A DNA stretch of 64,000 nt from Haliea sp040221975 (GTDB taxonomy: Bacteria; Pseudomonadota; Gammaproteobacteria; Pseudomonadales; Halieaceae), in assembly GCA_040221975.1 (NCBI GenBank), contig JAVJWR010000029.1, positions 127,940-191,939 of the forward strand, in the 5' to 3' direction. How positions within the stretch are numbered: position 1 is the stretch's first letter; every line of letters begins with the position of its first letter. This document shows positions 8,944 to 18,537 of this stretch, in pieces. The translations under genes and the position numbers were made by a program. The notes beneath the pieces were generated by a model, which saw only the letters and a program-made list of their open reading frames with translations, ran no database searches and had not been told where the DNA came from.

Positions 8944-9818
8944 CCGGTGCTGTTCAAAACACGCATCTATTTGACGTGCAGCGGAAACGCCCCAGACTGC
9001 GTCGCTATTTTCGGTGGGCCGTGCCCAGTTGCGCGGCTCTGGTTCTGCTAATTACGGCGGTCCTGACCCTGCTTTCTGGCTGTATTGCACCCTTTGACCC
9101 ACTTGAAATGCATCCTTTGGACCGTTTCATGCACCCTTCCGAACACTATCTTCTCGGAACCGACAATTTCGGTCGCGATACGTTTTCGCGGATCCTGCAT
9201 GGTGGTCGTGTCTCACTGTCTGTTGCGTTTCTGGTGGCCATCGCGACCTCTCTGCTAGGAATCTTTCTTGGCGTGATGGCCGGCTATGTGCGCTGGCTGG
9301 ATGGGGTATTGATGCGGATCATGGATGGTCTTATGGCGATACCGGGCATCCTGCTTGCCATAGCGCTGATGACGGTGATGGAAGCGAGCCTGCTGACAGT
9401 CGTCTTTGCCATCACCATAACCGAAATTCCCCGGATGACGCGCCTTGCGCGTGCCGCGACCCTGGGTGTGCGGAACATGCTATATATCGAGGCAGCGGTG
9501 ACTGTTGGCACCCGCTTCTTTCCTTTGCTATGGCGGCATATATTGCCCAATATCGCGGCGCCGCTCCTCGTTCAGGCGACTTTCGTTGCAGCATCGGCGA
9601 TTCTTCTCGAGGCCTACCTGGGTTTCCTCGGGGCGGGTATTCCGCCGGAAGTCCCCAGTTGGGGCAACATGATTGCGCAGGGACGGACGTTCGTTCAAGT
9701 CTCGTTTGGCCTTGTGCTTTATCCAAGCCTGTTGCTGGCTGCGGTGGTACTGTCCATCAATGTTCTGGGTGACTTCCTGCGAGATGTGCTGGACCCTAGA
9801 ATGACTGGGAGGAAGTAG
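8940..9818 (+). CDS. ABC transporter permease, DppC type
   Basis: A 292-residue partner permease. It carries the N-terminal domain motif LLGTDNFGRDTFSRILHGG and the EAA loop EAAVTVGTRFFPLLWRHILPN, with about six membrane segments. The final LDPRM is typical of DppC/OppC. It overlaps the DppB-like gene by four bases, and a GGAGG lies just before its stop at a suitable distance to serve the following ATPase gene. Confidence 0.92.
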   Translation: MTGAVQNTHLFDVQRKRPRLRRYFRWAVPSCAALVLLITAVLTLLSGCIAPFDPLEMHPLDRFMHPSEHYLLGTDNFGRDTFSRILHGGRVSLSVAFLVAIATSLLGIFLGVMAGYVRWLDGVLMRIMDGLMAIPGILLAIALMTVMEASLLTVVFAITITEIPRMTRLARAATLGVRNMLYIEAAVTVGTRFFPLLWRHILPNIAAPLLVQATFVAASAILLEAYLGFLGAGIPPEVPSWGNMIAQGRTFVQVSFGLVLYPSLLLAAVVLSINVLGDFLRDVLDPRMTGRK

Positions 9819-9901
9819 AGATCGACGCGCATATATCCACCACCCCCATACTTGATATCCGCGACCTTGTTGCCGGTTTTGAAACGACAGATGGAGAGAT
9901 T

Positions 9902-10831
9902 GTGCCTGCCATAAGGGGCGTTTCTTACAAAGTACATCCGGGCGAAATTCTCGGTGTCGTGGGGGAAAGCGGCTGTGGCAAAAGTATTACGGCCATGAGT
10001 ACGCTCGGTCTGCTTGGGCGAGGTGCCCGGGTCACCGGTGGCCAGGCTATTTTCAAGGGCACAGACCTTCTGACTCTCAGCGAGCAGCAGCTTCGCAAGG
10101 TTCGGGGCAACCGAATAGCTGTTGTCTTCCAAGAGCCTATGACTTCGCTGAATCCCGTGCTTACAATTGGGTCGCAGATTGTTGAGGTGTTGAGGGAGCA
10201 TAAACGGATTTCACGCAAGGCGGCGCGGTCTGAGGCGACGGACCTGTTGGCACAGGTACGGATTCCGGATCCACAAAGGCGCTTCCGTGAATATCCGCAT
10301 CAGCTCTCAGGCGGTATGCGGCAGCGCGTGATGATCGCCATGGCCCTATCCTGTTCGCCGGATCTCCTGATTGCGGATGAACCTACGACTGCGCTGGATG
10401 TAACCATCCAGGCCCAAATTCTTGATCTGTTGGTTGAGCTCAGGGAACGCATGGGAATGTCCATCATCATAATTACCCATGACCTGGCTGTGGTTGCGGA
10501 GACGTGTGATCGGGTGGCGGTCATGTATGCCGGCCGGATTGTTGAAGAAGCGCCGGCTGAGGAGATATTCGACTCGCCTCGCCACCCCTATACATCGGCT
10601 TTGCTCAAAGCGGCGCCGCGATTACGGGGCGCGCTTGACAAGCGAGGTAGCCAGCGTTTAACGGAAATTCCGGGTATGGTACCGTCGATAGGTCAGGTCG
10701 TCTCCGGTTGTGCCTTTGCAGACCGCTGCCCCCTAATGACTGATCGGTGCAGGATCAAGGAGCCCGAGATTACAAGTGATTCGTCAGCCACACGACATGT
10801 GGCTTGCTGGGAGGCCAGATTTGACACCTAA
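9902..10831 (+). CDS. ABC transporter ATP-binding protein, DppD type
   Basis: A cytoplasmic ATPase with Walker A GESGCGKS, signature LSGGMRQR, Walker B LLIADEPTT and the C-terminal oligopeptide domain with CAFADRCPL. The first canonical start is the GTG at 9902, which gives 309 residues. However, the open frame continues upstream to at least 9821 and encodes the expected first beta-strands (PILDIRDL, GFETTDGE). No ATG, GTG or TTG is found there; an ATC at 9821 sits eight bases after GGAGG. The true protein is probably about 336 residues, with an unusual start or a sequence error. Confidence 0.9.
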   Translation: MPAIRGVSYKVHPGEILGVVGESGCGKSITAMSTLGLLGRGARVTGGQAIFKGTDLLTLSEQQLRKVRGNRIAVVFQEPMTSLNPVLTIGSQIVEVLREHKRISRKAARSEATDLLAQVRIPDPQRRFREYPHQLSGGMRQRVMIAMALSCSPDLLIADEPTTALDVTIQAQILDLLVELRERMGMSIIIITHDLAVVAETCDRVAVMYAGRIVEEAPAEEIFDSPRHPYTSALLKAAPRLRGALDKRGSQRLTEIPGMVPSIGQVVSGCAFADRCPLMTDRCRIKEPEITSDSSATRHVACWEARFDT

Positions 10832-11798
10832 ACCGGTTATTCTGAAAACCCGTGGCCTGAGCAAAAATTTCGTTGTGAAACCTGGCTTTCTCGGCCGGGC
10901 AGCACAGAGGCTACATGCTGTCAGCGAAGTCAGCCTCGAGGTTCGCAAGGGCGAGACCTTGGGAATCGTTGGCGAGAGTGGCTGTGGGAAAAGTACGCTC
11001 GGGCGTTTGTTGGTCGGCCTCATGAAGCCTACTGTTGGTGAAGTATGGATTAGTGGAAAGAACATTTCCGCTCTGCCAGAAGCCAGCCTTCGGCCCTTGA
11101 GGAAGAATTTCCAGATGGTTTTTCAGGACCCTTACGCGTCGCTGAACCCGAAGATGAAGGCTGGCAATATTCTGGCCGAACCTATCCGTAACTTTAATCC
11201 TGCCACACGTGCGGTCCTTGAACGCCGGATTAAGGAACTTCTTGACAGGGTCGGGCTGCCATCGTCAGCCGCTACCCGTTACCCGCATGAGTTCTCTGGT
11301 GGGCAGCGCCAGCGTCTCAGTATTGCGCGCGCTTTGGCGCTCGACCCTGAAATAATTGTCGCCGATGAGGCGGTCTCGGCCCTTGACGTATCGGTACAGG
11401 CGCAGGTCCTGAACCTACTTTCCGATCTGCAAAAGGATCTCGGTCTCACTTATGTCTTTATCGCGCACGATCTGGGCGTTGTCGAGCACATCAGTGATGA
11501 AGTGGCTGTCATGTACCTTGGGCGGATTGTGGAAAAGGGTCCAGTCAAGAGTATCTTTAGCGCGCCCGCTCATCCGTACACGGAATTACTGCTTCGGTCT
11601 GTGCCGCAGATGGAACCCGGACGCCATCGTAGAGCCCTGGAGGAAGCGGGAGAGTTACCGAGCCCCATGAACCTTCCCCACGGTTGTGCCTTCGCCGGCC
11701 GCTGCGGTCGAGTTACAAAAGAATGCCGAGTAATGCGTCCCGCCCTGACCGAGATTCAAGAGCGACACTTTTCTGCCTGTTATCATCCAGTGGCGTGA
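10821..11798 (+). CDS. ABC transporter ATP-binding protein, DppF type
   Basis: The second ATPase of the peptide transporter, about 325 residues. It has Walker A GESGCGKST, signature FSGGQRQR, Walker B IIVADEAVSALD and the C-terminal oligopeptide domain CAFAGRCG. I chose the TTG at 10821 because GGGAGG lies six bases before it and it gives the normal N-terminus (LTPKPVILKTRGLSKNF). Longer in-frame starts at 10776 and 10797 lack such a site. It overlaps the DppD stop by 11 bases. Confidence 0.9.
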   Translation: MTPKPVILKTRGLSKNFVVKPGFLGRAAQRLHAVSEVSLEVRKGETLGIVGESGCGKSTLGRLLVGLMKPTVGEVWISGKNISALPEASLRPLRKNFQMVFQDPYASLNPKMKAGNILAEPIRNFNPATRAVLERRIKELLDRVGLPSSAATRYPHEFSGGQRQRLSIARALALDPEIIVADEAVSALDVSVQAQVLNLLSDLQKDLGLTYVFIAHDLGVVEHISDEVAVMYLGRIVEKGPVKSIFSAPAHPYTELLLRSVPQMEPGRHRRALEEAGELPSPMNLPHGCAFAGRCGRVTKECRVMRPALTEIQERHFSACYHPVA

Positions 11799-11961
11799 CT
11801 GAATTCTTCAGATAAAGCACGTTTTTCACTGAACTAAAATATCCGACACTGCTTGTCCTCCCTTACACTTTACCGGATACGCTGATCCCACTCGGCTGCC
11901 CCTTCGACCACTAGACAAGAGCGCTATCCAGAACATCAAATACAGTGGAGTCACCTCGTTC

Positions 11962-13626
11962 ATGCAACTCATCAGATTTTTTGCAATGACTACCGCGTTA
12001 CTATCGGTAGTGGTCCTTCACTCGGCTCGTGCAGACACGCCCAAGGTGGTGGAAAGCCAATACGATCTGGTCATTCGCAATGGTCGTGTGCTCGACGGTG
12101 CCGGGAACCCATGGGTTGAGGCTGACATTGGCATCAAGGATGGAAAATTCGCCAAAATTGGCAGGATTGAAGCGGCGAATACCAACGAAATCGATGCAAC
12201 GGGAAAGTATGTTTCCCCAGGCTGGATCGACATGATGGATCAGTCGGGCCGGGTTCTTCGTCAGAACGGGCGCGCTGAAAACAAGATCCTCATGGGGGTC
12301 ACGACCGTTATTGCCGGGGAGGGTGGGACACCCGTTCCTGCAGGCGAGATTGACCAATATTTCGATCAGCTGACCAGCCACGGCATTGCGCTGAATTTCG
12401 GTACCTATTACAGCGCAACACAAGCGCGCCGTGCCGTGATGGGGGATGCTGCCGGGACCCCTACAGAGGAGCAGATGGAACAGATGAAAGCCCTTGTCGC
12501 CACCGCTATGGAGCAGGGCGCGCTTGGTATTACCACGGCTCTCATCTATCCGCCCGCGACATTCCAGAGCACGGACGAAATCGTTGAGCTTGCGAAAATT
12601 GCGGCTCAGTATGGCGGGATCTACGCGAGCCATATCAGGGACGAAAGTGGCAGCCTACTGGAGGCCATCCAGGAGGCGATCGAGATTGGTGAACGTGCCG
12701 AACTTCCGGTTGAGATCTTCCACTTGAAAGCTGCCTACAAGCCCGGCTGGGGCCAGCTAATGCCCCGGGCTGGAGAGCTGATCGAGGAGGCGCGGAGGCA
12801 AAGTGTCAATATCGCCGCTGACCTTTACCCCTACAGGGCCGGGGGCACCGGCCTCGAGGTGACTGCGCCAACCTGGGTCTTTGCCGAGGGCCTGGAAAAG
12901 GCACTGGAGCGTCTCAAGGATCCGGAGATTCGCACGCAGCTCAAGAAGGAAATAGAGGCGGGTCCGCAAGCCAACTGGTCAAATTTGGTTCACGCATCAG
13001 GTGGTTGGGACAATGTTATGCTGGCCAACGCTTACAATTCCAAGTATGACAGGTTCCGTTTCAAATCCATCGCTTATATCGCCGAGGAGCTTGGCGAACA
13101 TCCAGCCGATGTCGCTTGGAATATCGCGCTTGAAGCACTACCCAAACGAGCACTCGCCCTCTTTTTCATGATGAGTGAGGAGGATATCGAAACCGGTCTC
13201 CAATTTCCATGGGTGAGCATCGGCAGCGACGCCGCAGCGGCTGCTGATGCAAACGGGGTTGATGCGCTCGGTCTCCCGCACCCGCGTAGCTATGGCACAT
13301 TTCCGCGCATTATTGCGGAGTATGTGAGGGAGCGCGGTGTGCTGACCTTGCCAGACGCGATCCGCAAGATGACATCCTGGCCTGCGTCGCGGATGGGCCT
13401 TCACGATAGGGGTGTGATCCGAGAGGGCTTGTGGGCCGATGTGGTCATCTTTGACTATGAGGATATCAAGGACAATGCTAGCTGGGAACACCCCACGGCA
13501 TATCCTACAGGTATCGATTACGTTCTCGTCAACGGTCGGATCGTGGCTGAGGGTGGTGTCCATACAGGTGTTCTTGCTGGGCAGATCCTCAAAGGGCCGG
13601 CGGCAGCACAACAATCACATCAATAG
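11962..13626 (+). CDS. N-acyl-D-amino-acid deacylase family amidohydrolase, altered metal site
   Basis: A 554-residue amidohydrolase with a signal peptide (cleavage near ADTP, residue 24), so periplasmic. The TIM-barrel metal residues His224 (SHIRDE) and His254 (FHLKAA) and a C-terminal GSDAAA aspartate are kept. The N-terminal HxH of D-aminoacylases is replaced by Met92 and Gln94 (IDMMDQSG), and the bridging Cys of GNCG by Glu120 (GEGG). I recall a subfamily with IDMLGQS at this place, so it may be a mononuclear variant rather than inactive. It is the first hydrolase after the transporter genes. The substrate is probably an N-acyl or peptidyl D-amino acid. Confidence 0.82.
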   Translation: MQLIRFFAMTTALLSVVVLHSARADTPKVVESQYDLVIRNGRVLDGAGNPWVEADIGIKDGKFAKIGRIEAANTNEIDATGKYVSPGWIDMMDQSGRVLRQNGRAENKILMGVTTVIAGEGGTPVPAGEIDQYFDQLTSHGIALNFGTYYSATQARRAVMGDAAGTPTEEQMEQMKALVATAMEQGALGITTALIYPPATFQSTDEIVELAKIAAQYGGIYASHIRDESGSLLEAIQEAIEIGERAELPVEIFHLKAAYKPGWGQLMPRAGELIEEARRQSVNIAADLYPYRAGGTGLEVTAPTWVFAEGLEKALERLKDPEIRTQLKKEIEAGPQANWSNLVHASGGWDNVMLANAYNSKYDRFRFKSIAYIAEELGEHPADVAWNIALEALPKRALALFFMMSEEDIETGLQFPWVSIGSDAAAAADANGVDALGLPHPRSYGTFPRIIAEYVRERGVLTLPDAIRKMTSWPASRMGLHDRGVIREGLWADVVIFDYEDIKDNASWEHPTAYPTGIDYVLVNGRIVAEGGVHTGVLAGQILKGPAAAQQSHQ

Positions 13627-13643
13627 CTCCAAGGGGATGACGT

Positions 13644-15599
13644 ATGCACCGCTTCGCTTCGCTTACAGCCATGGTTATCCTGATTGTTGCCGCCACGGCA
13701 TCGTTTCCTCCTGTGGCCGCGGAGCTAAAGATTCTCGAAGCCTTATCGGCTGAGGAGGTTCAAGCGCCAGGAATAGAGCCGCCGACCGATAGCGCAATTG
13801 AGAAAAGGCTGGGCGACTTTATCGATGGAGCGATGGCGCAACAGTTTGCGGGCAATCCTCTTGTAGGCGCCGTCATTTCGATCGTTCACAGGGGGAACGT
13901 CGTTCTTGCAAGGGCATACGGACACGCGGACCTCGAGCAAAATATTTCTGCCGATCCGGAGCATAGTCTGATTAGACCGGGTTCTATCTCGAAGCTTTTT
14001 ACCTGGGTGTCACTGCTGCAGCTGGCTGAGGCGGGCATGGTTGATCTCGACGCTGACGTCAACAGGTATCTTGAGGTTTTCAAAATACCCAAAGCATTTG
14101 ACAAGCCTGTAACCCTACGCCACCTGATGACTCATTCGCCGGGATTCGAAGACGAAATTATCGAGTTCATTGTCGTTGGTTCGCCAGATGACTTTACCAG
14201 TCTCGAGGTAGCGCTGAAGAACAACATTCCCAAGCGTCTTTACAAACCCGGCAAAGTATCTGCGTACTCGAACTATGGCTCTGCGCTTGCTGGATATATT
14301 GTTGAACGGGCTACCGGAGTGCCCTTCGACACTTATATCCGTCGCAATATCCTCGATCCGCTGGGCATGCCCAAGGCAACCTTCAAAGAACCGGTCCCGG
14401 TTGGCGCTGGTGACCACTTAATGAAGCCCTACTATCAGGCTGGCGGAAAGTTTCATATTGCTCCCATGGAATACATTCACAATGTCGCACCCGCAGGAGC
14501 GTTGACCACCACCGCTAATGAGCTGGCGCGCTTCATGATTGCACTTTTGAACGATGGCGAGTTCGAAGAGGTGGATATACTGCCGGGAGATGCCGGCGAT
14601 CAGATGCTGTCTCGCATTTTTGGTCATGACCCTCGTGTGCCGGGGTTGGCTCACGGCATTTACGAGCGCTGGATAAAGGGCGTCAGGGCACTTGAGCACA
14701 AGGGTACTACCAGCTTCTACAAATCAGATATGCTACTAATCCCACAAGAGCAGTTCGGTCTTTTCGTGTCCTACAACACGCCAGGTGGGGCAGGTCCGCG
14801 CGATCAACTACTTGTGGCGGTCGTGAATGAGTTCTTTGCTCAAGACTACGTTCCCACCGCAGAAGCGGTACCTGTTCCCCTGGCACTTGCGGAGACCTAT
14901 AGTGGGACTTACCGCCTGAACCAATATAACGCGACGACGTTTGAAAAGTTTCTGAAGTTCGGTACTGACATAAAGGTGAATGTAGCTGAGAGTGGAGAGG
15001 CAACGGTTTCAAGTGCTGGGAAAATATCTGCCTATAAGGCACAGGACACAGACTATTTCAGAAGGGTGGACGATGGCGACCCACTGGTTTTCGAGCCTGA
15101 TGAAGACCTGGGAACTGTCTGGATGTATCAGGGAGTGCCGATTTTCGCCGCCTACAAACTGAAGTGGTATGAGACCACGGCCTTCCATCGTTTGATGTTA
15201 AGTGTGGGCGGTTTCGTCATCGCCATGGGCCTTTTGGCAACGCCCTGGCTTGCCGGGAGATATCGCAGTAGCTCGCTTGCTCATCGCTGGTCCTATGGGA
15301 TTCTGCAGACGGCCCTGGGATTGGAGGCTCTCTATGCGGTTAGCTTCATTGTGATCTTCTCAGGATTTGATGTGGGCTTCCTTGCTTCAAGAATTCCAGC
15401 CTCACTGAAACTTGTGGCCTGGCTGCCCTACCTGGCGATCATGCTTGGTGCACTTTCGATTGTGTTGAGGCTGCGGTCGCAAGGAGCCAGAAGCGCCGGA
15501 GCATTGGCAGAACTGATATACGCAGCTTCCGTCGCCGCCGTTGCTGCCGTGTCCTGGTCGCTGTACTACTGGAACCTGATGGGTCCCGTATTCGGCTGA
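13644..15599 (+). CDS. Class-C beta-lactamase-type serine hydrolase with membrane-anchored C-terminus
   Basis: A 651-residue secreted serine hydrolase. After a signal peptide (about 26 residues) the beta-lactamase/penicillin-binding fold shows Ser114-x-x-Lys117 (SISK), Tyr208-Ser-Asn210 and HKG at 352-354. About four hydrophobic segments near residues 515-650 should anchor it in the inner membrane with the catalytic domain in the periplasm. Relatives include D-aminopeptidases, esterases and MlrB, the linear-microcystin peptidase. It lies between two D-aminoacylase-family genes, 17 bp after the first, so cleavage of a D-residue peptide or ester is likely. Confidence 0.85.
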   Translation: MHRFASLTAMVILIVAATASFPPVAAELKILEALSAEEVQAPGIEPPTDSAIEKRLGDFIDGAMAQQFAGNPLVGAVISIVHRGNVVLARAYGHADLEQNISADPEHSLIRPGSISKLFTWVSLLQLAEAGMVDLDADVNRYLEVFKIPKAFDKPVTLRHLMTHSPGFEDEIIEFIVVGSPDDFTSLEVALKNNIPKRLYKPGKVSAYSNYGSALAGYIVERATGVPFDTYIRRNILDPLGMPKATFKEPVPVGAGDHLMKPYYQAGGKFHIAPMEYIHNVAPAGALTTTANELARFMIALLNDGEFEEVDILPGDAGDQMLSRIFGHDPRVPGLAHGIYERWIKGVRALEHKGTTSFYKSDMLLIPQEQFGLFVSYNTPGGAGPRDQLLVAVVNEFFAQDYVPTAEAVPVPLALAETYSGTYRLNQYNATTFEKFLKFGTDIKVNVAESGEATVSSAGKISAYKAQDTDYFRRVDDGDPLVFEPDEDLGTVWMYQGVPIFAAYKLKWYETTAFHRLMLSVGGFVIAMGLLATPWLAGRYRSSSLAHRWSYGILQTALGLEALYAVSFIVIFSGFDVGFLASRIPASLKLVAWLPYLAIMLGALSIVLRLRSQGARSAGALAELIYAASVAAVAAVSWSLYYWNLMGPVFG

Positions 15600-15645
15600 C
15601 CGGAAACTCATCGCGAAACGAAAACCTTTGAGAGATGTTCTTCAC

Positions 15646-17178
15646 ATGACTACACGATTCCATGCCATGAAACCAGGTTACTTCCTTCGTACCTTCTTGC
15701 TGCCATTTGTTATTTTGATTATTGGAACAGACGGCGCGACCGCGCAGACCTATGACATCGTGGTCCGTGGAGGTCGGGTGATGGATCCTGAAACCGGTTT
15801 TGACAAGATTGCGAATGTGGGCATTTCTGGTCAGACAATCCTCGCCATCACAGAGAGTGACCTAAAGGGTCGCAAGGTGATCGATGCGAGAGGGCTTGTT
15901 GTAGCGCCTGGATTTATCGACCTTCATGCCCACGGCCAGACCAACCTGGAGAATAGCCTTCAGGTCCAGGATGGGGTCACTACGGCGCTTGAGCTTGAAA
16001 TTGGAAAATATCCCGTTGATCATTTCTATGATGTACGGGAAGGGAAGGCCTTGATCAACTATGGCCATTCCGTTTCTCACATTTGGGGGCGTGCGGACGC
16101 TCTATATCCCGATGAGCACATGCTGGAAAATCCTGGCCCCATTCTTGTGAGGGCCGCCCACCATTCGGCGGAGGAGGACGATCGTCAGAATATTCTTTCC
16201 AGCATGGAATCCTCGCTGGCGCAGGGCGCCATAGGCATTGGTTTTGGTATAGAGTATACGCCAGCTGTCGGAAGGGAAGAGGTCTACAGAATCTTTCAGC
16301 TTGCGGCCAAGCACGGTGCTCCGGTGTTCGTTCACCCCCGTCGCGGGCGTGAGGGTGATCCAGCTTCTGGATCGAACCTTCAACAGATGCAGGAAGTGAT
16401 TGCCAATGCAGCGGCGACAGGAGTGGGTTTGCATATCTGCCATCTCCCAAGCTCCGCGATTCAAGATACGGCCATTACGCTGGAACTGATTGACGAAGCC
16501 CGGGCGCATGGTGTTGATGTAACCACAGAAGCCTATCCCTATACTGCTGGTAGCACGATTCTGATTTCCGCACTTTTCGATGCAGGATGGAGGGAGCGCC
16601 TTGGTGGTGTGGATTACAGTGATGTAGTCTGGACGGCGACGGGTGAGCGTCTCACCGAAAAAACCTTCCATGCCTACCGCAAGCACGCCATGGAGACGGA
16701 TGATCCTGCCAACGTCATTATTCATTTCGTCCCGGAGGATGCGATGCGCATGGCGATTAATCATCCCGATGTCATAATTGCCTCTGACGGGATGACCATC
16801 CGCAATAACAATGAGCATCCCAGAGGAACCGGCACGTATGCACGCGTGCTTGGTCGCTTTGTGCGTGAGGAAGGGGCCATGTCCATGATGGCTGCCTTGC
16901 GAAAGATGACCATTCTCCCGGCGCAGCGCCTTGAGTCCTATGCTCCCGCCATGAGAAACAAGGGTAGGGTAAAAGTGGGCGCAGACGCGGATCTGACCCT
17001 GATTGACCCCAAGCGAGTGATTGATCGCGCCACTTACAAAGATCCGATGGTCCCCTCGGATGGCTTTCCCTATGTACTGGTCAACGGCGTAGTCGTAGTA
17101 GAGAACGGAACGCTTCAAGAAGGCGTCTTTCCGGGTAAGGCAATCAAAGGCAAGGGGTTAGCCGTCCTCGCCCAGTAG
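15646..17178 (+). CDS. N-acyl-D-amino-acid (D-glutamate-type) deacylase, amidohydrolase family
   Basis: A secreted amidohydrolase of about 510 residues with an intact metal centre: HAH at 94-96 (IDLHAH), a Glu in ALELE near 116-118, His230 (VHPRRG), HICH near 263-266 and the aspartate in SDGMT. The signal peptide ends near TAQT, residue 34. The ATG at 15646 is preferred over the TTG at 15628; an ATG at 15667 would also give a signal peptide. It shares the fold of the degenerate paralogue at 11962 but is clearly a different branch. Expected reaction: release of a D-amino acid from its N-acyl derivative. Confidence 0.85.
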   Translation: MTTRFHAMKPGYFLRTFLLPFVILIIGTDGATAQTYDIVVRGGRVMDPETGFDKIANVGISGQTILAITESDLKGRKVIDARGLVVAPGFIDLHAHGQTNLENSLQVQDGVTTALELEIGKYPVDHFYDVREGKALINYGHSVSHIWGRADALYPDEHMLENPGPILVRAAHHSAEEDDRQNILSSMESSLAQGAIGIGFGIEYTPAVGREEVYRIFQLAAKHGAPVFVHPRRGREGDPASGSNLQQMQEVIANAAATGVGLHICHLPSSAIQDTAITLELIDEARAHGVDVTTEAYPYTAGSTILISALFDAGWRERLGGVDYSDVVWTATGERLTEKTFHAYRKHAMETDDPANVIIHFVPEDAMRMAINHPDVIIASDGMTIRNNNEHPRGTGTYARVLGRFVREEGAMSMMAALRKMTILPAQRLESYAPAMRNKGRVKVGADADLTLIDPKRVIDRATYKDPMVPSDGFPYVLVNGVVVVENGTLQEGVFPGKAIKGKGLAVLAQ

Positions 17179-17515
17179 GGCTTTCCAATTGCGAGTGACG
17201 TGAGATAACCGGTTCATATGACGGATGGGATGCCACCGTTTCGGGTGCCGAGACCTTAGGCGGGGTGGTGCGCTGAGCTGAGCCTCCTTTGAGTGTGTCT
17301 CGTGGGTGCAGTCTGCCAGCGAAGGCTTGGAAGAGACAAGAGCCTCTCGGTCATGTGAAGTTTTAGCGAACTGGGCGGGTCGGCTTTACCGGTTAGCCTA
17401 AAGGGCGAAAAACGATTTTCATTTACCCATAGATCTTTCATCGACTTGGAAGATTCGAGTAATCGCAACTCCTATATTGTTGTTGCGTGACCTCCAACAA
17501 AATCTGGATGATGTA
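17179..17515. other. Intergenic spacer, 337 bp
   Basis: No gene is recognised between the deacylase and the MDR oxidoreductase. The longest open frames are short and lack ribosome binding sites. No clear terminator or promoter is seen, so it is uncertain whether the MDR and thioesterase genes belong to the upstream operon. Confidence 0.4.
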
Positions 17516-18526
17516 ATGCGCGCTGCAGTTGTATACTCCCATGGTGGCCGCGAGGCGATCAAATTGGAACCCAACTATCCTGAACCACAGCCCAGAGCGG
17601 GCTGGGTAAAAATTCGGGTACGGGCAACGTCTATTAATTTTCACGATATATTCAGTCGGCGCGGAATGCCCGGGATCTCGCTGCCCTTTCCCATAGTCAT
17701 CGGGTCCGATATTGCGGGTGAAATTGCCGAAGTCGGTGAGGGTGTCGAGCAATGGAAACAAGGCGACCGTGTTCTCGTCGATCCCAATCCGTGCGAGGGC
17801 ACGGATTGGAAGTTTGTCGGCGAGCAATTTGATGGTGGACGCGCGGAGTATTGTGTCGTTCATGCGTCCCAGTTGGTCAGGTTACCGAACACGGTTAGCT
17901 ACGAAGTGGCCGCATCCCTGCCTCTTGCCTATGCAACGGCACATCGTATGATGATTACCAGGGGACGAGTCACGGCAGGAGAGACTGTATTGGTGCTTGG
18001 CGCCAGCGGTGGCGTAGGAACCGGCTGTGTGCTCTTGGCAAAGATGCTGGGAGCCAACGTCATCGCCTGCGCCAGTTCTAACGAAAAGCTCGACCGCCTG
18101 AAGGGAATCGGAGCGGACCATTTGATCAACTATAAGACGGAAGACTTGCGCAAGGCTGTTTGGGCGATAGTCGATAAACCCGGATTCCTTGGCGGTGGTG
18201 GCGTAGATCTTGCCGTAAATTACACGGGAGGCAAGACCTGGAAAGAAACCATTCGTTGTATTACCAAAGGAGGGCGCATGGTTACCTGCGGCGCCACGGC
18301 AGGTTATGAAGAAGAAGTAGATGTCCGTTATATCTGGACGTTTGAACATGAAATTATCGGAAGCGATGGCTGGCTGCGCAAGGATCTCGAGGATCTCCTT
18401 CAATATGCGAGTGCGGGCAAGCTGGTGCCGGTAATCGACAGAGTTCTACCACTTGAAGAGATCCAGGAAGCGGAACGTTTAATGGAAGACCGTGAAGTAT
18501 TCGGAAAAATCGTAGTCACGCTCTGA
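17516..18526 (+). CDS. Medium-chain dehydrogenase/reductase (quinone oxidoreductase-like)
   Basis: A 336-residue MDR superfamily protein starting MRAAVVYSHGG. GSDIAGEIAEVG and the Rossmann motif GASGGVGTG are present. The cysteine-rich structural zinc loop of true alcohol dehydrogenases is absent, which points to the NADPH:quinone/enoyl reductase branch. The ATG at 17516 was chosen over one at 17477 because it gives the standard N-terminus. It is followed after 11 bp by a thioesterase. Its substrate is probably an unsaturated or carbonyl compound of the same pathway. Confidence 0.85.
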   Translation: MRAAVVYSHGGREAIKLEPNYPEPQPRAGWVKIRVRATSINFHDIFSRRGMPGISLPFPIVIGSDIAGEIAEVGEGVEQWKQGDRVLVDPNPCEGTDWKFVGEQFDGGRAEYCVVHASQLVRLPNTVSYEVAASLPLAYATAHRMMITRGRVTAGETVLVLGASGGVGTGCVLLAKMLGANVIACASSNEKLDRLKGIGADHLINYKTEDLRKAVWAIVDKPGFLGGGGVDLAVNYTGGKTWKETIRCITKGGRMVTCGATAGYEEEVDVRYIWTFEHEIIGSDGWLRKDLEDLLQYASAGKLVPVIDRVLPLEEIQEAERLMEDREVFGKIVVTL

Positions 18527-18537
18527 AGGAAACTTTG

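Noticed and set aside
16102..17118. 338-residue minus-strand open frame
   Set aside because: Antisense to the intact amidohydrolase at 15646, without recognisable motifs.
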